Positions 1 to 7,738 of a DNA stretch of 64,000 bases are shown here, piece after piece. The notes beneath the pieces were generated by a model. That model was not told the DNA's origin and ran no database searches. It saw only the letters and a list, made by a program, of their open reading frames with translations. Location: positions 1 through 64,000 of IMG/VR virus record IMGVR_UViG_3300005264_000022. The stretch is one strand, 5' to 3'. This DNA comes from a virus. A program made the translations under genes and the position numbers. The first letter of the stretch is position 1. Every line of letters begins with the position of its first letter.

Positions 1-95
1 CCTATTGCTAAATGAGTAGTTTGAGCTAAAGCATTACCTAGAGCAATAGCTTCAACTCTTTTCTTTCTTCCGATTAATGTTTTTAAAAATGCCAT
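1..95 (-). CDS. partial small hypothetical protein (runs off the window)
   Basis: Only the first 31 codons are inside the window. The ATG at 95 follows a perfect AGGAGG ribosome-binding site at 5-6 nt spacing, so the start is secure. The visible peptide begins MAFLKTLIGRKKRVEAIAL and then reads a small alanine/leucine-rich helix. The gene overlaps the end of the upstream glycosyltransferase by 13 nt, so the two are co-translated. No family recognised. Confidence 0.6.
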   Translation of the reverse strand, partial: MAFLKTLIGRKKRVEAIALGNALAQTTHLAI

Positions 96-1129
96 ATTTC
101 CTCCTTTAATATTTCTAATTGTTGCTTTTTCCAGTTCTCAAAAGTATTAATTTTTCTATACCCTTCCAAAACTTTCTCTTTAGAAAATTTATTTATATCT
201 ATATTTTTATATTTTTTTAGTTTCCAGTAATCATCATATTTTACATCTATTCCAATATCATCATTGAATAATCCGCATCTATCTGACGAACATATAGACG
301 GTATTCCGATAGATGCCATTTCTATTGTTACAAGAGGCCCGACCTCACAGTAAGTTGGTAGATGGATTAAGCATTTGCAATCCTTAGCAACTTCTATTAT
401 CTCCTTTATATCCTTTTGCCCCATTATGATTAGCTTGTCAGATAGAGATTTGTAATAATTTGTTACTGCGTTTTCTTTCTTAGAACCGAAATAATATATT
501 TTGTCAAACCCCATTACATTAGCCATTCTAATTGAATTACTTACTCCTTTATCGCCATGAGGTCTACTTATTATTATACAATTATTCCCTCTGTTTTCAA
601 TGCTAGGAATAACATCATAATACTTTTCTATCCTAGATGACGAGTATATCACACTAGTTGATAGATTAGGATATACACTCATATTTTCTTCTATGAATAC
701 ATTATTTCTAGTAATATCTGATGCTCTAACTATGTGTGTGTTTCTTTCTTTATAATACATAATTTTTTTGAAAGTATCTTTTCTATAAGTAGCGTCATCG
801 TGATTAAACATCAGGAATGGAATATGTTTTGGACACTTGATATATACATTATTCACTCCACGATTATTTGCAGTCCCAAATATAATTAAGTTGTATTTTG
901 AATAATCAATGTCTATACCCTCATTTTCACTATCAAATAAGGGTAATACAGTTAAATTTTCTCTAATATATTCGTTGTCTTTTCTATTATTACTAATTAT
1001 TGCCGTTACCTTATGTCCATAATCTAAGTACAAATCTAATATTTTTTTATTATATGTAGCTATTCCACTCGAATTGTCATCTCTCATACTTAGTCCATTT
1101 CTGTATGAGTATAAAAATAAAATATTCAT
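83..1129 (-). CDS. GT4-like (GT-B fold) glycosyltransferase
   Basis: 348 residues. The N-terminus MNILFLYSY followed by a SGIATYNKK segment looks like the first Rossmann unit of a GT-B glycosyltransferase. The C-terminal half carries the family-4 donor-site signature YCEVGPLVTIEMASIGIP (two Glu seven residues apart), preceded by a beta strand with ISRPHGDKG. Such phage enzymes transfer sugar from a nucleotide-sugar to DNA bases, teichoic acid or virion proteins; the acceptor cannot be read from sequence. With three DNA methyltransferases in the same arm, DNA or surface modification is a reasonable guess. It lies 4 nt from the nucleotidyltransferase gene, in the same operon. Confidence 0.75.
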   Translation of the reverse strand: MNILFLYSYRNGLSMRDDNSSGIATYNKKILDLYLDYGHKVTAIISNNRKDNEYIRENLTVLPLFDSENEGIDIDYSKYNLIIFGTANNRGVNNVYIKCPKHIPFLMFNHDDATYRKDTFKKIMYYKERNTHIVRASDITRNNVFIEENMSVYPNLSTSVIYSSSRIEKYYDVIPSIENRGNNCIIISRPHGDKGVSNSIRMANVMGFDKIYYFGSKKENAVTNYYKSLSDKLIIMGQKDIKEIIEVAKDCKCLIHLPTYCEVGPLVTIEMASIGIPSICSSDRCGLFNDDIGIDVKYDDYWKLKKYKNIDINKFSKEKVLEGYRKINTFENWKKQQLEILKEEIWHF

Positions 1130-1133
1130 CCAT

Positions 1134-1478
1134 CTAAAATAAGCTATTGATTAATAATTGAGATTCATTATTTAGACTATAATATGTTTCTATCCAAGCA
1201 GGGTTTCCCTTAGTAGCGTGCTTACTAAATGTAAATATATCATTAACCAATATTTCCCCATTGTCCATTACATATTTCTTTGTTATCTCCTGTCTTTTAC
1301 ATAGTTGTACTAGTGATGGAATTACAATAGCCGTAGCATCTACATCTGAATTTGAATCTGCCAAATTATAATTTTGACTACCTTTTAAAGCTACTGCATA
1401 AACATTAAATCCTTTTTCTTTTAAAAACTCCTCATATTTTTTTAACTCGCACATAATATTTTCTTTTTTTGTAAACAT
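1134..1478 (-). CDS. nucleotidyltransferase core (Pol-beta superfamily), short
   Basis: 114 residues containing KGSQNYNLADSNSDVDATAI near residue 30-50, the GS...DxD signature of the Pol-beta nucleotidyltransferase superfamily. Phage proteins of this kind that I know are usually 200-300 residues; this one ends shortly after the second conserved strand (NDIFTFSKHATKGNPAWIE), so it is a minimal or truncated form. The start at 1478 follows AGGAGG. Substrate unknown. Confidence 0.6.
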   Translation of the reverse strand: MFTKKENIMCELKKYEEFLKEKGFNVYAVALKGSQNYNLADSNSDVDATAIVIPSLVQLCKRQEITKKYVMDNGEILVNDIFTFSKHATKGNPAWIETYYSLNNESQLLINSLF

Positions 1479-1498
1479 TTAATTGCTCCTCCTATTTC

Positions 1499-1819
1499 CT
1501 ACCACATCTGCTCCCCATTCTTATCCAACTTAAACTTTTCATTGACACCACAATGCTTACAATAATCAAATATCCAATTACCTGTTAAATTGCACATAGC
1601 ACTGACTTCTTCACCAATAAAATCACCACTATCTATTAATCCTTTTCTATATTTCTTAACATAAGAATTTAATGATTCATCTGACAAAAACTTACAATTC
1701 CCATAACTACCATTATTCATTACACCATAGCAATAGCAAAGGTGGTTTGGTATGTACTCTTTTGCATTACGTCTCATCTTTGCTATATCTTTATATCTTA
1801 ATCTACTTGGTATTCTCAT
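1499..1819 (-). CDS. Cys-rich hypothetical protein
   Basis: 106 residues, basic N-terminus (RIPSRLRYKDIAKMRRNAKE), then Cys residues in CYCYG, NCKF, MCNLTG and DYCKHCG. The spacing suggests a metal site. It begins behind a GGAGGGTA ribosome-binding site and belongs to the same leftward operon as its neighbours. No family recognised. Confidence 0.55.
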   Translation of the reverse strand: MRIPSRLRYKDIAKMRRNAKEYIPNHLCYCYGVMNNGSYGNCKFLSDESLNSYVKKYRKGLIDSGDFIGEEVSAMCNLTGNWIFDYCKHCGVNEKFKLDKNGEQMW

Positions 1820-1886
1820 ATTACCCTCCTAATTTATATTAGCTATGCGGTTTTGACCTTGACCTTGACTTTATCTTTTACCACAA

Positions 1887-2054
1887 TTACAAGTTTTTAT
1901 TAATGCTACTTTCTTTATCTGCAATAATCTCATCGTTCAATCTTATTCCACAAATAGGCATCATAACCTTACTTGGATTATACACTTCAATTTTTTCATT
2001 AGAAATATTACCATCCTTTATTGTCTTTCTTTTTGGTATTACAAACACTCCCAT
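1887..2054 (-). CDS. small hypothetical protein (55 aa)
   Basis: Short frame starting ATG at 2054 behind GGAGG with 5 nt spacing. It reads MGVFVIPKRKTIKDGNI and ends with INKNL. It fills the gap between two other small genes in the same direction, which favours it over the overlapping plus-strand frame. Just downstream (about 1847-1870) the DNA has a small GACCTT-type hexamer repeat. Function unknown. Confidence 0.55.
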   Translation of the reverse strand: MGVFVIPKRKTIKDGNISNEKIEVYNPSKVMMPICGIRLNDEIIADKESSINKNL

Positions 2055-2063
2055 TTCAACCTC

Positions 2064-2273
2064 CTATAATCCTCTCAATACTTCCTCTATTTTGTCATAA
2101 GCATTGTCTATTAATTCCTCAATTCTTGATCCCTCATCTCCATCTATATCCCTAGCTAATCCTATTGCCTCTTCCAACGACACACTCACATCTTGCAAGG
2201 TTCTATCTGCATCCTCTAAGAAAGCCTCCACATCCATAGTTAAGTCTCTTAATTTATCTATTTTCTTTAACAT
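2064..2273 (-). CDS. small acidic coiled-coil protein
   Basis: 69 residues with heptad-like leucines (LKKIDKLRDLTMDVEAFLED, then SLEEAIGLARDI and IEELIDNAYDKIEEVL). Predicted as one long amphipathic helix pair. Its ATG overlaps the 3' end of the preceding 37-codon gene, so translation is probably coupled. No function assigned. Confidence 0.5.
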   Translation of the reverse strand: MLKKIDKLRDLTMDVEAFLEDADRTLQDVSVSLEEAIGLARDIDGDEGSRIEELIDNAYDKIEEVLRGL

Positions 2274-2380
2274 AGCTTCTTAATCACGCTCCCTCGTTTA
2301 GCTCTCAACCTTAACATCCGTCTATAATACTTCTTCCAATAACCTTTAATCTCATCTTCTATATCTCTCTTTGAAAACAT
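2267..2380 (-). CDS. very small basic protein (37 aa)
   Basis: Frame MFSKRDIEDEIKGYWKKYYR followed by RMLRLRAKRGSVIKKLC, strongly basic. The ribosome-binding site is weak. Its stop overlaps the start of the next gene by 7 nt, the usual packing here, and it occupies an otherwise empty stretch. Confidence 0.4.
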   Translation of the reverse strand: MFSKRDIEDEIKGYWKKYYRRMLRLRAKRGSVIKKLC

Positions 2381-2394
2381 TTAATTTTCATTAC

Positions 2395-2634
2395 CTACAC
2401 TTCCAAAACGCTAGTATAACTAGAATCACCACAAGTCTCGCATCTATCTCCATATTCACCTTTACCATAACTTTCAGTAATATCTATAATAATACTATTC
2501 ACATCATCAATATTTAAATGATCTGCTAAGTAATGTAAAATTCCTCTTAACTCTTCATTTGTATGTTTACTAATACATTTACCATCTATATCCATTACAT
2601 CATGGGTACACCCATCTACTTTAATTAATTCCAT
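2395..2634 (-). CDS. small protein with C-terminal CxxC
   Basis: 79 residues starting MELIKVDGCTHDVMDIDGK and ending with a CETCG pair, likely half of a metal site. The gene starts 14 nt inside the 3' end of folD, so it is co-translated with it. Function unknown. Confidence 0.5.
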   Translation of the reverse strand: MELIKVDGCTHDVMDIDGKCISKHTNEELRGILHYLADHLNIDDVNSIIIDITESYGKGEYGDRCETCGDSSYTSVLEV

Positions 2635-3466
2635 TTTTGCCCTCCTTGTAACTGTCTACTACATTCCTTACCAAATATCCTCTAGTGATTAAACCTACTC
2701 CACCAATATATGGAGTGTATCTAGCAATAGCTCTACATTCTTCATTAAAATCTCCTACAATCTTCCCATTAACTCTACTAACACCCACATCTATTAGAAT
2801 TGGTTTATTTGCACCTAAATGTCCTCTCTGTATCAATCTAGGTCTGCCTACGCATGATATAACTGCATCGCAATCATGAAACTCATTTTGCTTTATTACT
2901 GATCTTGACGTATAGCATGACACTGTAACTCCTAAATTAATTAGCATTTGTACTAGGTATTTTCCTGTTGTCTTACTTCTAGCTCCTACTACTGCCATTT
3001 TCTTTCCAGCAATAGAATCTAATTCGTTATACAACAAAGATACAATTCCTCTTGGAGTAGCAGGGATTTTACTTAGATCCCCTAAACATATACTAGCATA
3101 AGCTCTGTCTGTAAGATGATCTACATCTATAATTCCTCCACTAAGTACTTCATTTTCATATGCTTCTATACAGTTCTGTGGTGCAGGTAATTGGAGTATA
3201 GCTCTTTTACCTTCGTTAAACTCTAACATACACATTTCTCTTAAAAATTCATCCTCTGTTAATTTAACTATATTACAAGTTATATTAGCCTCATCAGAGG
3301 TTTTATGTTTTAAAGACACATAGATATCAGATGCAGGATCAACTTTTCTATTCTCATCCTTTATTATGTAGCAAGTATATTTAACCTTCACATTTAATTT
3401 TTTAACGTCCTCTATTACTTTATTTATTACCTTCTTGTAGAACTCTTTTGTATTTATCTTATTCAC
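2621..3466 (-). CDS. folD: FolD: methylenetetrahydrofolate dehydrogenase / cyclohydrolase
   Basis: 281 residues, the normal length of bacterial FolD. Family hallmarks in order: Y49xxxK53 (IYVSLKHK, catalytic Tyr/Lys), QLPAP, DVDHLT, TPRGIVSLL, the NADP-binding GKKMAVVGARSKTTGKYLV, ISCVGRP, IDVGVSRV, VGDFN and the C-terminal GGVGLIT loop. It interconverts 5,10-methylene-THF with 10-formyl-THF in the cytosol, feeding purine and thymidylate synthesis. A folate gene is unusual in a phage; with the ribonucleotide reductase and dUTPase in this arm it makes sense as nucleotide supply. It sits between small genes and DNA ligase in one operon. Confidence 0.9.
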   Translation of the reverse strand: MNKINTKEFYKKVINKVIEDVKKLNVKVKYTCYIIKDENRKVDPASDIYVSLKHKTSDEANITCNIVKLTEDEFLREMCMLEFNEGKRAILQLPAPQNCIEAYENEVLSGGIIDVDHLTDRAYASICLGDLSKIPATPRGIVSLLYNELDSIAGKKMAVVGARSKTTGKYLVQMLINLGVTVSCYTSRSVIKQNEFHDCDAVISCVGRPRLIQRGHLGANKPILIDVGVSRVNGKIVGDFNEECRAIARYTPYIGGVGLITRGYLVRNVVDSYKEGKNGIN

Positions 3467-3469
3467 TAT

Positions 3470-3679
3470 TTAATCCCCCTCTATTACTTCACATATTACA
3501 TGATGTCTTAGCTCGCTATCTACCCACGTTGCACGAGTGCCTTTGATTTCTCTTATATATTCTTCCACCCTTTCATCACAGAGCCTATCAGTCTGTGTAA
3601 AAGTATCACCTACAACTTCTATTGTTTTAGTTTTTATCTTTATCACCTTTTGGTTTTCCAAATTTAGGCAATTTATCAT
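3470..3679 (-). CDS. small hypothetical protein
   Basis: 69 codons from the ATG at 3679, which has AAGG 6 nt upstream; an in-frame GTG lies 12 nt further up at 3691. The product begins MINCLNLENQKVIKIKTKT and has a beta-rich N-half followed by a charged helix (ERVEEYIREIKGTRA). It overlaps the 28-codon gene upstream in another frame. No family recognised. Confidence 0.45.
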   Translation of the reverse strand: MINCLNLENQKVIKIKTKTIEVVGDTFTQTDRLCDERVEEYIREIKGTRATWVDSELRHHVICEVIEGD

Positions 3680-3713
3680 TAATACCTTCACTTTTCTTTT
3701 TAGAATTATTCAT
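3627..3713 (-). CDS. very small Lys-rich peptide (28 aa)
   Basis: The ATG at 3713 follows GGAGG with ideal spacing, a better signal than the overlapping longer frame has. It encodes MNNSKKKSEGINDKLPKFG then a Lys/Gly/Asp tail. It overlaps the next gene by about 50 nt in a different frame. The strong ribosome-binding site is the main support. Confidence 0.4.
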   Translation of the reverse strand: MNNSKKKSEGINDKLPKFGKPKGDKDKN

Positions 3714-3735
3714 AATACCTCCTATAACAAAAACA

Positions 3736-5031
3736 TTAATATTGGCTTGGTGTATCTTTATCTTCTCTGATTTGCAAGAATACTGGAAATCTCAATCCAT
3801 ATCCACCTTTTTGATTTTTGGTTATTCCAAAGTGTTGCACTTCTACTATCTTATCTAACACAAGGCTCTTATCTCCCCATATAGCAACTCTATCCTCATC
3901 TTTGAATCCACTACCACAACCTACTTTATAAGCCTTACTATCGACCATTAGCTCTACTGTAATACCTCCTAGCATTCCTTTATACTTACCTTCACCTTCA
4001 AATACATCTACTACTCTTAGATCATAAGTACCCATTCTCTTAACTTTTAATATGTTATGAGTTCTTTTACATAGATATGGGGCATTTAGGTTAACCATGA
4101 CACCTTCATCTCCATTGGTAATAGCAACTTCTAGCAATTCTACAATTTTATCAGTATCTCTACCTACATATAAATCTTCTACTAATTTAATAAAGTTGCC
4201 ATCCATTTTATTAATCGTATAAGCCAAAGCATCTTTTCTATTTCTAAATAGTATCTCACTAACGCCACTTCTAAAATCTTTTAATGGTATAATATCGAAA
4301 ACGTAAAACTCCAACCCTGTCTTATTCTCCTCTTTTGTTCTACACAACTTCATAGTTTTTCTGAATAAGTCATCGGATTTCATATTCTCGGTATTAATAG
4401 CTAATAGTTCTCCATCAAACATAGTATTATCAATATCGGCTTTCTCGAATTCCTTAAATATTTCATTTAGCCCAAGCATAGGTTTTCCGCTTCTAGTGAA
4501 CGCACTCACCATTCCATTTTCTTTTATTATGGCTACTCTATTTCCATCTAATTTCTTAGTAATGGTAAATTCTTCACCCTTTACTTTAGCTATATGGTCT
4601 TCGTATTTCTTAGCTAACATAATATCGAATACATATATTTTATCATCTTTGAATACTTTATTATATGTTTTAGCAGATATGCCACATTTAAACTCTTTAG
4701 TAAATAATCCTTCCAAGAATGTTTGATATTTTTCATTGTCATCATATTTATTAATAAAACCTTGTATAGCTCTTATATCTGAATCCTTACCAGTATTATT
4801 GCATTTAATATATTCCATAGTCTCTATTGTAGTATCTAGTTTTATATGTGGTATTGTAGATACATCCTTACTTAGTTTCTTAGAACTCATTCCAGTAGTT
4901 ATGCTATCATCTAATAACCACTTTAACATCCCTTTAAACCAATAATCATCTTTGTTATCTTTTAGGAATAATTCCTTTTCATTAGTACTAGTAGTTTTAC
5001 TTAATTGTATTACTTTTTCATATGAGTTCAT
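3736..5031 (-). CDS. ATP-dependent DNA ligase
   Basis: 431 residues. Nucleotidyltransferase motif I is K160-LDG (TITKKLDGNR); motif III is around FDGELLAI, motif IV around DEGVMVN and motif V around ILKVKRM, followed by a C-terminal OB domain. It seals nicks during replication and repair using ATP. The 150-residue N-terminal region (LLDDSITTGMSSKKL) matches the DNA-binding domain of T4/T7-like viral ligases in position. Downstream of folD in the operon driven from the promoter at 5509-5537. Confidence 0.9.
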   Translation of the reverse strand: MNSYEKVIQLSKTTSTNEKELFLKDNKDDYWFKGMLKWLLDDSITTGMSSKKLSKDVSTIPHIKLDTTIETMEYIKCNNTGKDSDIRAIQGFINKYDDNEKYQTFLEGLFTKEFKCGISAKTYNKVFKDDKIYVFDIMLAKKYEDHIAKVKGEEFTITKKLDGNRVAIIKENGMVSAFTRSGKPMLGLNEIFKEFEKADIDNTMFDGELLAINTENMKSDDLFRKTMKLCRTKEENKTGLEFYVFDIIPLKDFRSGVSEILFRNRKDALAYTINKMDGNFIKLVEDLYVGRDTDKIVELLEVAITNGDEGVMVNLNAPYLCKRTHNILKVKRMGTYDLRVVDVFEGEGKYKGMLGGITVELMVDSKAYKVGCGSGFKDEDRVAIWGDKSLVLDKIVEVQHFGITKNQKGGYGLRFPVFLQIREDKDTPSQY

Positions 5032-5040
5032 ATTATCCTC

Positions 5041-5310
5041 CTATTGTTCTAATATTAATCCAATTTTTATATCCTTGATTCTTCTATTATCAATATGATC
5101 AAATAATTCACCTTTATAATAGAAATGTATCGTATTATCTATTATCTTACTACTTATATCATTATGTAGTAAACAATCTAACTTAGCGACTATTTCATTA
5201 TTTGTTCTATATTTCTCCGCACAATATATATACTTAATATAGTGTATTGCTCTCATATAGTCCATCTTTTCTGAGAATGTTACACATAGTGTTCCACCTT
5301 CTAATTTCAC
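5041..5310 (-). CDS. hypothetical protein
   Basis: 89 residues with a GTG start at 5310, directly behind the stop of the previous small gene. It begins MKLEGGTLCVTFSEKMDYM and ends in KIGLILEQ, mixed alpha/beta. No family recognised. Confidence 0.5.
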   Translation of the reverse strand: MKLEGGTLCVTFSEKMDYMRAIHYIKYIYCAEKYRTNNEIVAKLDCLLHNDISSKIIDNTIHFYYKGELFDHIDNRRIKDIKIGLILEQ

Positions 5311-5478
5311 CTACATCAACCTCTCTCTAAAATCCTTAGTCATCTCATCTAGCAATTCTTGACACACATCATTACTATCTTGTTTCCATATTTTCTGCAA
5401 TTTGCAAAAGGTAACTTTGTTATTCTCTATTCTATCACCTTCATATTCACATCCATCACAAGTACATTTTTTACTCAC
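5311..5478 (-). CDS. small CxCxxC protein (55 aa)
   Basis: GTG start at 5478 behind GGGAGG. The N-terminus SKKCTCDGCEYEGD has CxCxxC and a further Cys follows at FCKLQ, suggesting a bound metal. The C-terminal half is a helix. First gene of the operon led by the promoter at 5509-5537. Confidence 0.5.
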   Translation of the reverse strand: MSKKCTCDGCEYEGDRIENNKVTFCKLQKIWKQDSNDVCQELLDEMTKDFRERLM

Positions 5479-5508
5479 TCAATCCTCCCTATTTTAATTT
5501 TATATCTA

Positions 5509-5537
5509 ATAATATCACATATGATTGTGTATGTCAA
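5509..5537 (-). promoter_or_regulatory. vegetative promoter (-35/-10)
   Basis: Reading leftward: TTGACA, 17 nt, TATTAT. Drives the operon of the small CxCxxC protein, DNA ligase, FolD and genes beyond. Confidence 0.7.
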
Positions 5538-5542
5538 CACAT

Positions 5543-6535
5543 TTATACTAATTCATTCCAATATTCTTTTTTAATTAATTTCATTTCCTTTTTATCAAAT
5601 ATAGCCTTTGGTAATAAGAAGTTCTTTATAACAAAATCCCTAGTTAATACAAATAACTTATTCTCGTCGCTATCTGCATATAATTGCTCTGCATGACTAA
5701 CTAACTTATTTCTAGTCTGTGCATTTAGTTGCTTAAAGTTGTTATAATATCCATCGACTAGTTTATCTATCATCAACATTTTATCAGTACCAACTCTCTC
5801 CTTTCTAGTTAATTTTAAATTATGTTTTCTAAGTTTTAGCACCTCTTCGTCAAACTGCTTGATTATATTACTTTGATTGTCTATAGCAAGCGTTTTAACA
5901 CCTTTTACCTCTTCGATCACTACAGACTTAGGTATTACATTTGCACCTATTTCGTCTGTTAAATTATCTCCTAATTCCCTTACTAATCTTCTAACCTTAT
6001 ACTTTCTATTTTTCTTTCCATCTATAAACTTCTTAGAGTTAGATAAAGTTGATTGTATTTCTCTAAAGAATGTAGCATTGTTTTTAACAAATTCAAGCTC
6101 TGACTTAACTAGTTCTCTACCTATCCTTATCTCTGCAATCCTATCCGCTACATACACCTTCCTAGCATCAGTTATCACATCTCTTTTTAATTGTAGGTAA
6201 TGTTCAAAGTCCATCACTTCATCTTGGCTATCTTTAATTTTAATTTCCAATAGTTTCATATATGCACCATAGCCCAATTTATTAAGTTGATCTACATTCG
6301 ACACTATACTTAGAAAATCCTTCAAACTAGTAGCCTTTGCATCTTTTAAATAATCCTTTGATACAACAACATCTTTTTTTACTTTTCTACTATCAAACAA
6401 TTCTACACCATTACTCTTTAGCTCTGCCCTTATCTTTGATACCTTAGATTGGCTTAACCCTGTCTTGATTATTGCATCTTTTAGTGATGACCCTTTTACT
6501 ACATTTAATATATCTTCATCATACATATTCAACAT
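5543..6535 (-). CDS. N-terminal HTH protein, function unknown
   Basis: 330 residues. Residues about 15-45 (SSLKDAIIKTGLSQSKVSKI) read as a helix-turn-helix of the type used in homeodomain-like DNA binders. The rest is helical and charged with no signature I recognise. It is the only gene between two promoters, so it is transcribed alone from 6566-6594; a regulator is plausible. It has AGGAGG upstream. Confidence 0.55.
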   Translation of the reverse strand: MLNMYDEDILNVVKGSSLKDAIIKTGLSQSKVSKIRAELKSNGVELFDSRKVKKDVVVSKDYLKDAKATSLKDFLSIVSNVDQLNKLGYGAYMKLLEIKIKDSQDEVMDFEHYLQLKRDVITDARKVYVADRIAEIRIGRELVKSELEFVKNNATFFREIQSTLSNSKKFIDGKKNRKYKVRRLVRELGDNLTDEIGANVIPKSVVIEEVKGVKTLAIDNQSNIIKQFDEEVLKLRKHNLKLTRKERVGTDKMLMIDKLVDGYYNNFKQLNAQTRNKLVSHAEQLYADSDENKLFVLTRDFVIKNFLLPKAIFDKKEMKLIKKEYWNELV

Positions 6536-6565
6536 TTGCTAACCTCCTGTTTTGTTGTTGATAGT

Positions 6566-6594
6566 ATTATATATTATTTAGTAGCATCTGTCAA
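6566..6594 (-). promoter_or_regulatory. perfect-consensus vegetative promoter
   Basis: Leftward TTGACA, 17 nt, TATAAT, both hexamers exact. Located 31 nt upstream of the HTH gene's ATG and just beyond the terminator of the neighbouring cassette. Confidence 0.85.
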
Positions 6595-6605
6595 TAATTA
6601 TTTAT

Positions 6606-6632
6606 AAAAAAAGAGAGATAATTAAATCTCTC
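6606..6632 (-). terminator. Rho-independent terminator
   Basis: Leftward transcript folds GAGAGAT / ATCTCTC (7 bp, 6 nt loop) followed by seven U. It closes the 7643-6637 cassette. Confidence 0.85.
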
Positions 6633-6636
6633 AATT

Positions 6637-7053
6637 TTATTCTCCCACTGGGATAAACTCTCTATCATAAACCAAGCCACCCGTATATGTAGGCTCTGCA
6701 TATACCTCTACAATAGGACCAGTCTTTATATTAGCTTGTCTATTTAGATTAGAGAATGAGCCAATAGCACTAGTCTGTTCATAGCCTATTTGAGTTCCTA
6801 CATCCGTTACAGTTGGAGCTTCTATAATCTCTATATCATAATATCCTCCGCCTTCTACTTGCATTACTCTATTAACTATATGAACTAGTCTATTACCTCC
6901 ATTACTATCAACCTTACCAACTCTGACTAGTATGGATACCTCACCACCGTTTTTATCTACCTCTTGATGTGCTACATGGCACTGATATGCCTTCCCACTG
7001 AATATATATTGTACTATATACGGTCTATTACCAAATATTGTTTTTATTGCCAT
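6637..7053 (-). CDS. beta-rich small protein, candidate virion-associated
   Basis: 138 residues, short alternating hydrophobic strands and many Gly/Thr/Val, no cysteines of interest, no enzyme motif. It is the last gene of a three-gene cassette that has its own late-type promoter (7675-7704) and its own terminator. The late promoter is shared with the capsid operon, so a structural role is inferred from regulation, not from similarity. Confidence 0.5.
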   Translation of the reverse strand: MAIKTIFGNRPYIVQYIFSGKAYQCHVAHQEVDKNGGEVSILVRVGKVDSNGGNRLVHIVNRVMQVEGGGYYDIEIIEAPTVTDVGTQIGYEQTSAIGSFSNLNRQANIKTGPIVEVYAEPTYTGGLVYDREFIPVGE

Positions 7054-7388
7054 GAGATCACCTCTGTGACGAATAACGGGACTTCGTCTATTTTAGCTAC
7101 TGCATATATCTTAGTATTAGAGAATGGCTTTACGTCTATTATATCTATATCTCCCGATCTAATTAATTGCCCTTCACCATATACCATATTCTCATCAAAG
7201 CTCCAATATACATAATAGCTAGAGAAGTTCTTCAACATAACTTGATGTCTACCTTTGATATATTCTGTACCTGCCTTACATTCAGTAGATGTAGAATTTA
7301 TATATATTTCTTTTGCAGTAGTCGATGGCGATGCAACTTTCTCCTCATTCAATATTCCCTGCCTTCCTAATCTTACTGTATTTGTCAT
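7044..7388 (-). CDS. beta-sandwich-like protein, candidate decoration/fibre component
   Basis: 114 residues starting MTNTVRLGRQGILNEEKV. The pattern of short strands ending in a YVYW turn, a Gly/Pro loop, and a late KIYAVAKIDE strand resembles the small beta-sandwich proteins that decorate phage heads or fibres. The neighbouring 80-residue protein has the same pattern (FYVYLSEAD ... GRYLFVRG), so the two look related. It overlaps the downstream gene by 10 nt. Confidence 0.5.
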   Translation of the reverse strand: MTNTVRLGRQGILNEEKVASPSTTAKEIYINSTSTECKAGTEYIKGRHQVMLKNFSSYYVYWSFDENMVYGEGQLIRSGDIDIIDVKPFSNTKIYAVAKIDEVPLFVTEVISWQ

Positions 7389-7400
7389 ACTACACCTCCT

Positions 7401-7643
7401 TTATGTAATAGATACATCTGTTTTTGGATTACCCCTTACAAATAAATATCTACCGTCTGTTACGTACTCTAACCTTTCACCTATTTCAATAGGATATCCT
7501 ATTATATTAGAACTGGGGACTTCATCTGCCTCAGATAAGTAAACGTAAAATTCTTTCTTTTTATCTATATTTTTTATTATTACTGAACTACCTAGAACGG
7601 GAATGTTTTCCCATTCTGATAGTGTCTTGTTGTTTGTTATCAT
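7401..7643 (-). CDS. small beta-sandwich-like protein, first gene of late minus cassette
   Basis: 80 residues: SVIIKNIDKKKEFYVYLSEA, a loop, then IEIGERLEYVTDGRYLFVRG. That order (strand, YVYxS, loop, GE-containing strand, LYAI-like strand) matches its neighbour and small phage decoration domains. It starts behind GGAGG about 30 nt below the late-type promoter. Assignment is structural inference only. Confidence 0.5.
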   Translation of the reverse strand: MITNNKTLSEWENIPVLGSSVIIKNIDKKKEFYVYLSEADEVPSSNIIGYPIEIGERLEYVTDGRYLFVRGNPKTDVSIT

Positions 7644-7674
7644 TCATACCTCCTTTTATTATTTTATTGACCCA

Positions 7675-7704
7675 CTATATTAGACACTACGATAGTCGTG
7701 ACAG
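7675..7704 (-). promoter_or_regulatory. late-type phage promoter, copy 3 (leftward)
   Basis: A 30 nt stretch that aligns without gaps to those at 47915 (+) and 53553 (+); 19 of 30 columns are identical in all three, including GTGTCT plus ATAT at the -10. Reading leftward it runs CTGTCA, then ACTATC, then GTGTCTAATATAG. It drives the 7643-6637 cassette. Confidence 0.65.
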
Positions 7705-7705
7705 T

Positions 7706-7729
7706 AAAAAAGTAGGAAATAAATCCTAC
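7706..7729 (-). terminator. Rho-independent terminator
   Basis: Leftward GTAGGA / TCCTAC stem with a 6 nt loop and six U. It ends the transcript of the 51-codon gene and insulates the late promoter behind it. Confidence 0.8.
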
Positions 7730-7738
7730 CTAATTATA

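Noticed and set aside
1847-1870. Short GACCTT hexamer repeat
   Set aside because: Only three imperfect units; no sign of a larger array or function.
1903-2100. 65-codon plus-strand frame with membrane-like sequence
   Set aside because: The minus-strand 55-codon gene in the same place has a good ribosome-binding site and fits the operon; reversed AT-rich genes often look hydrophobic.
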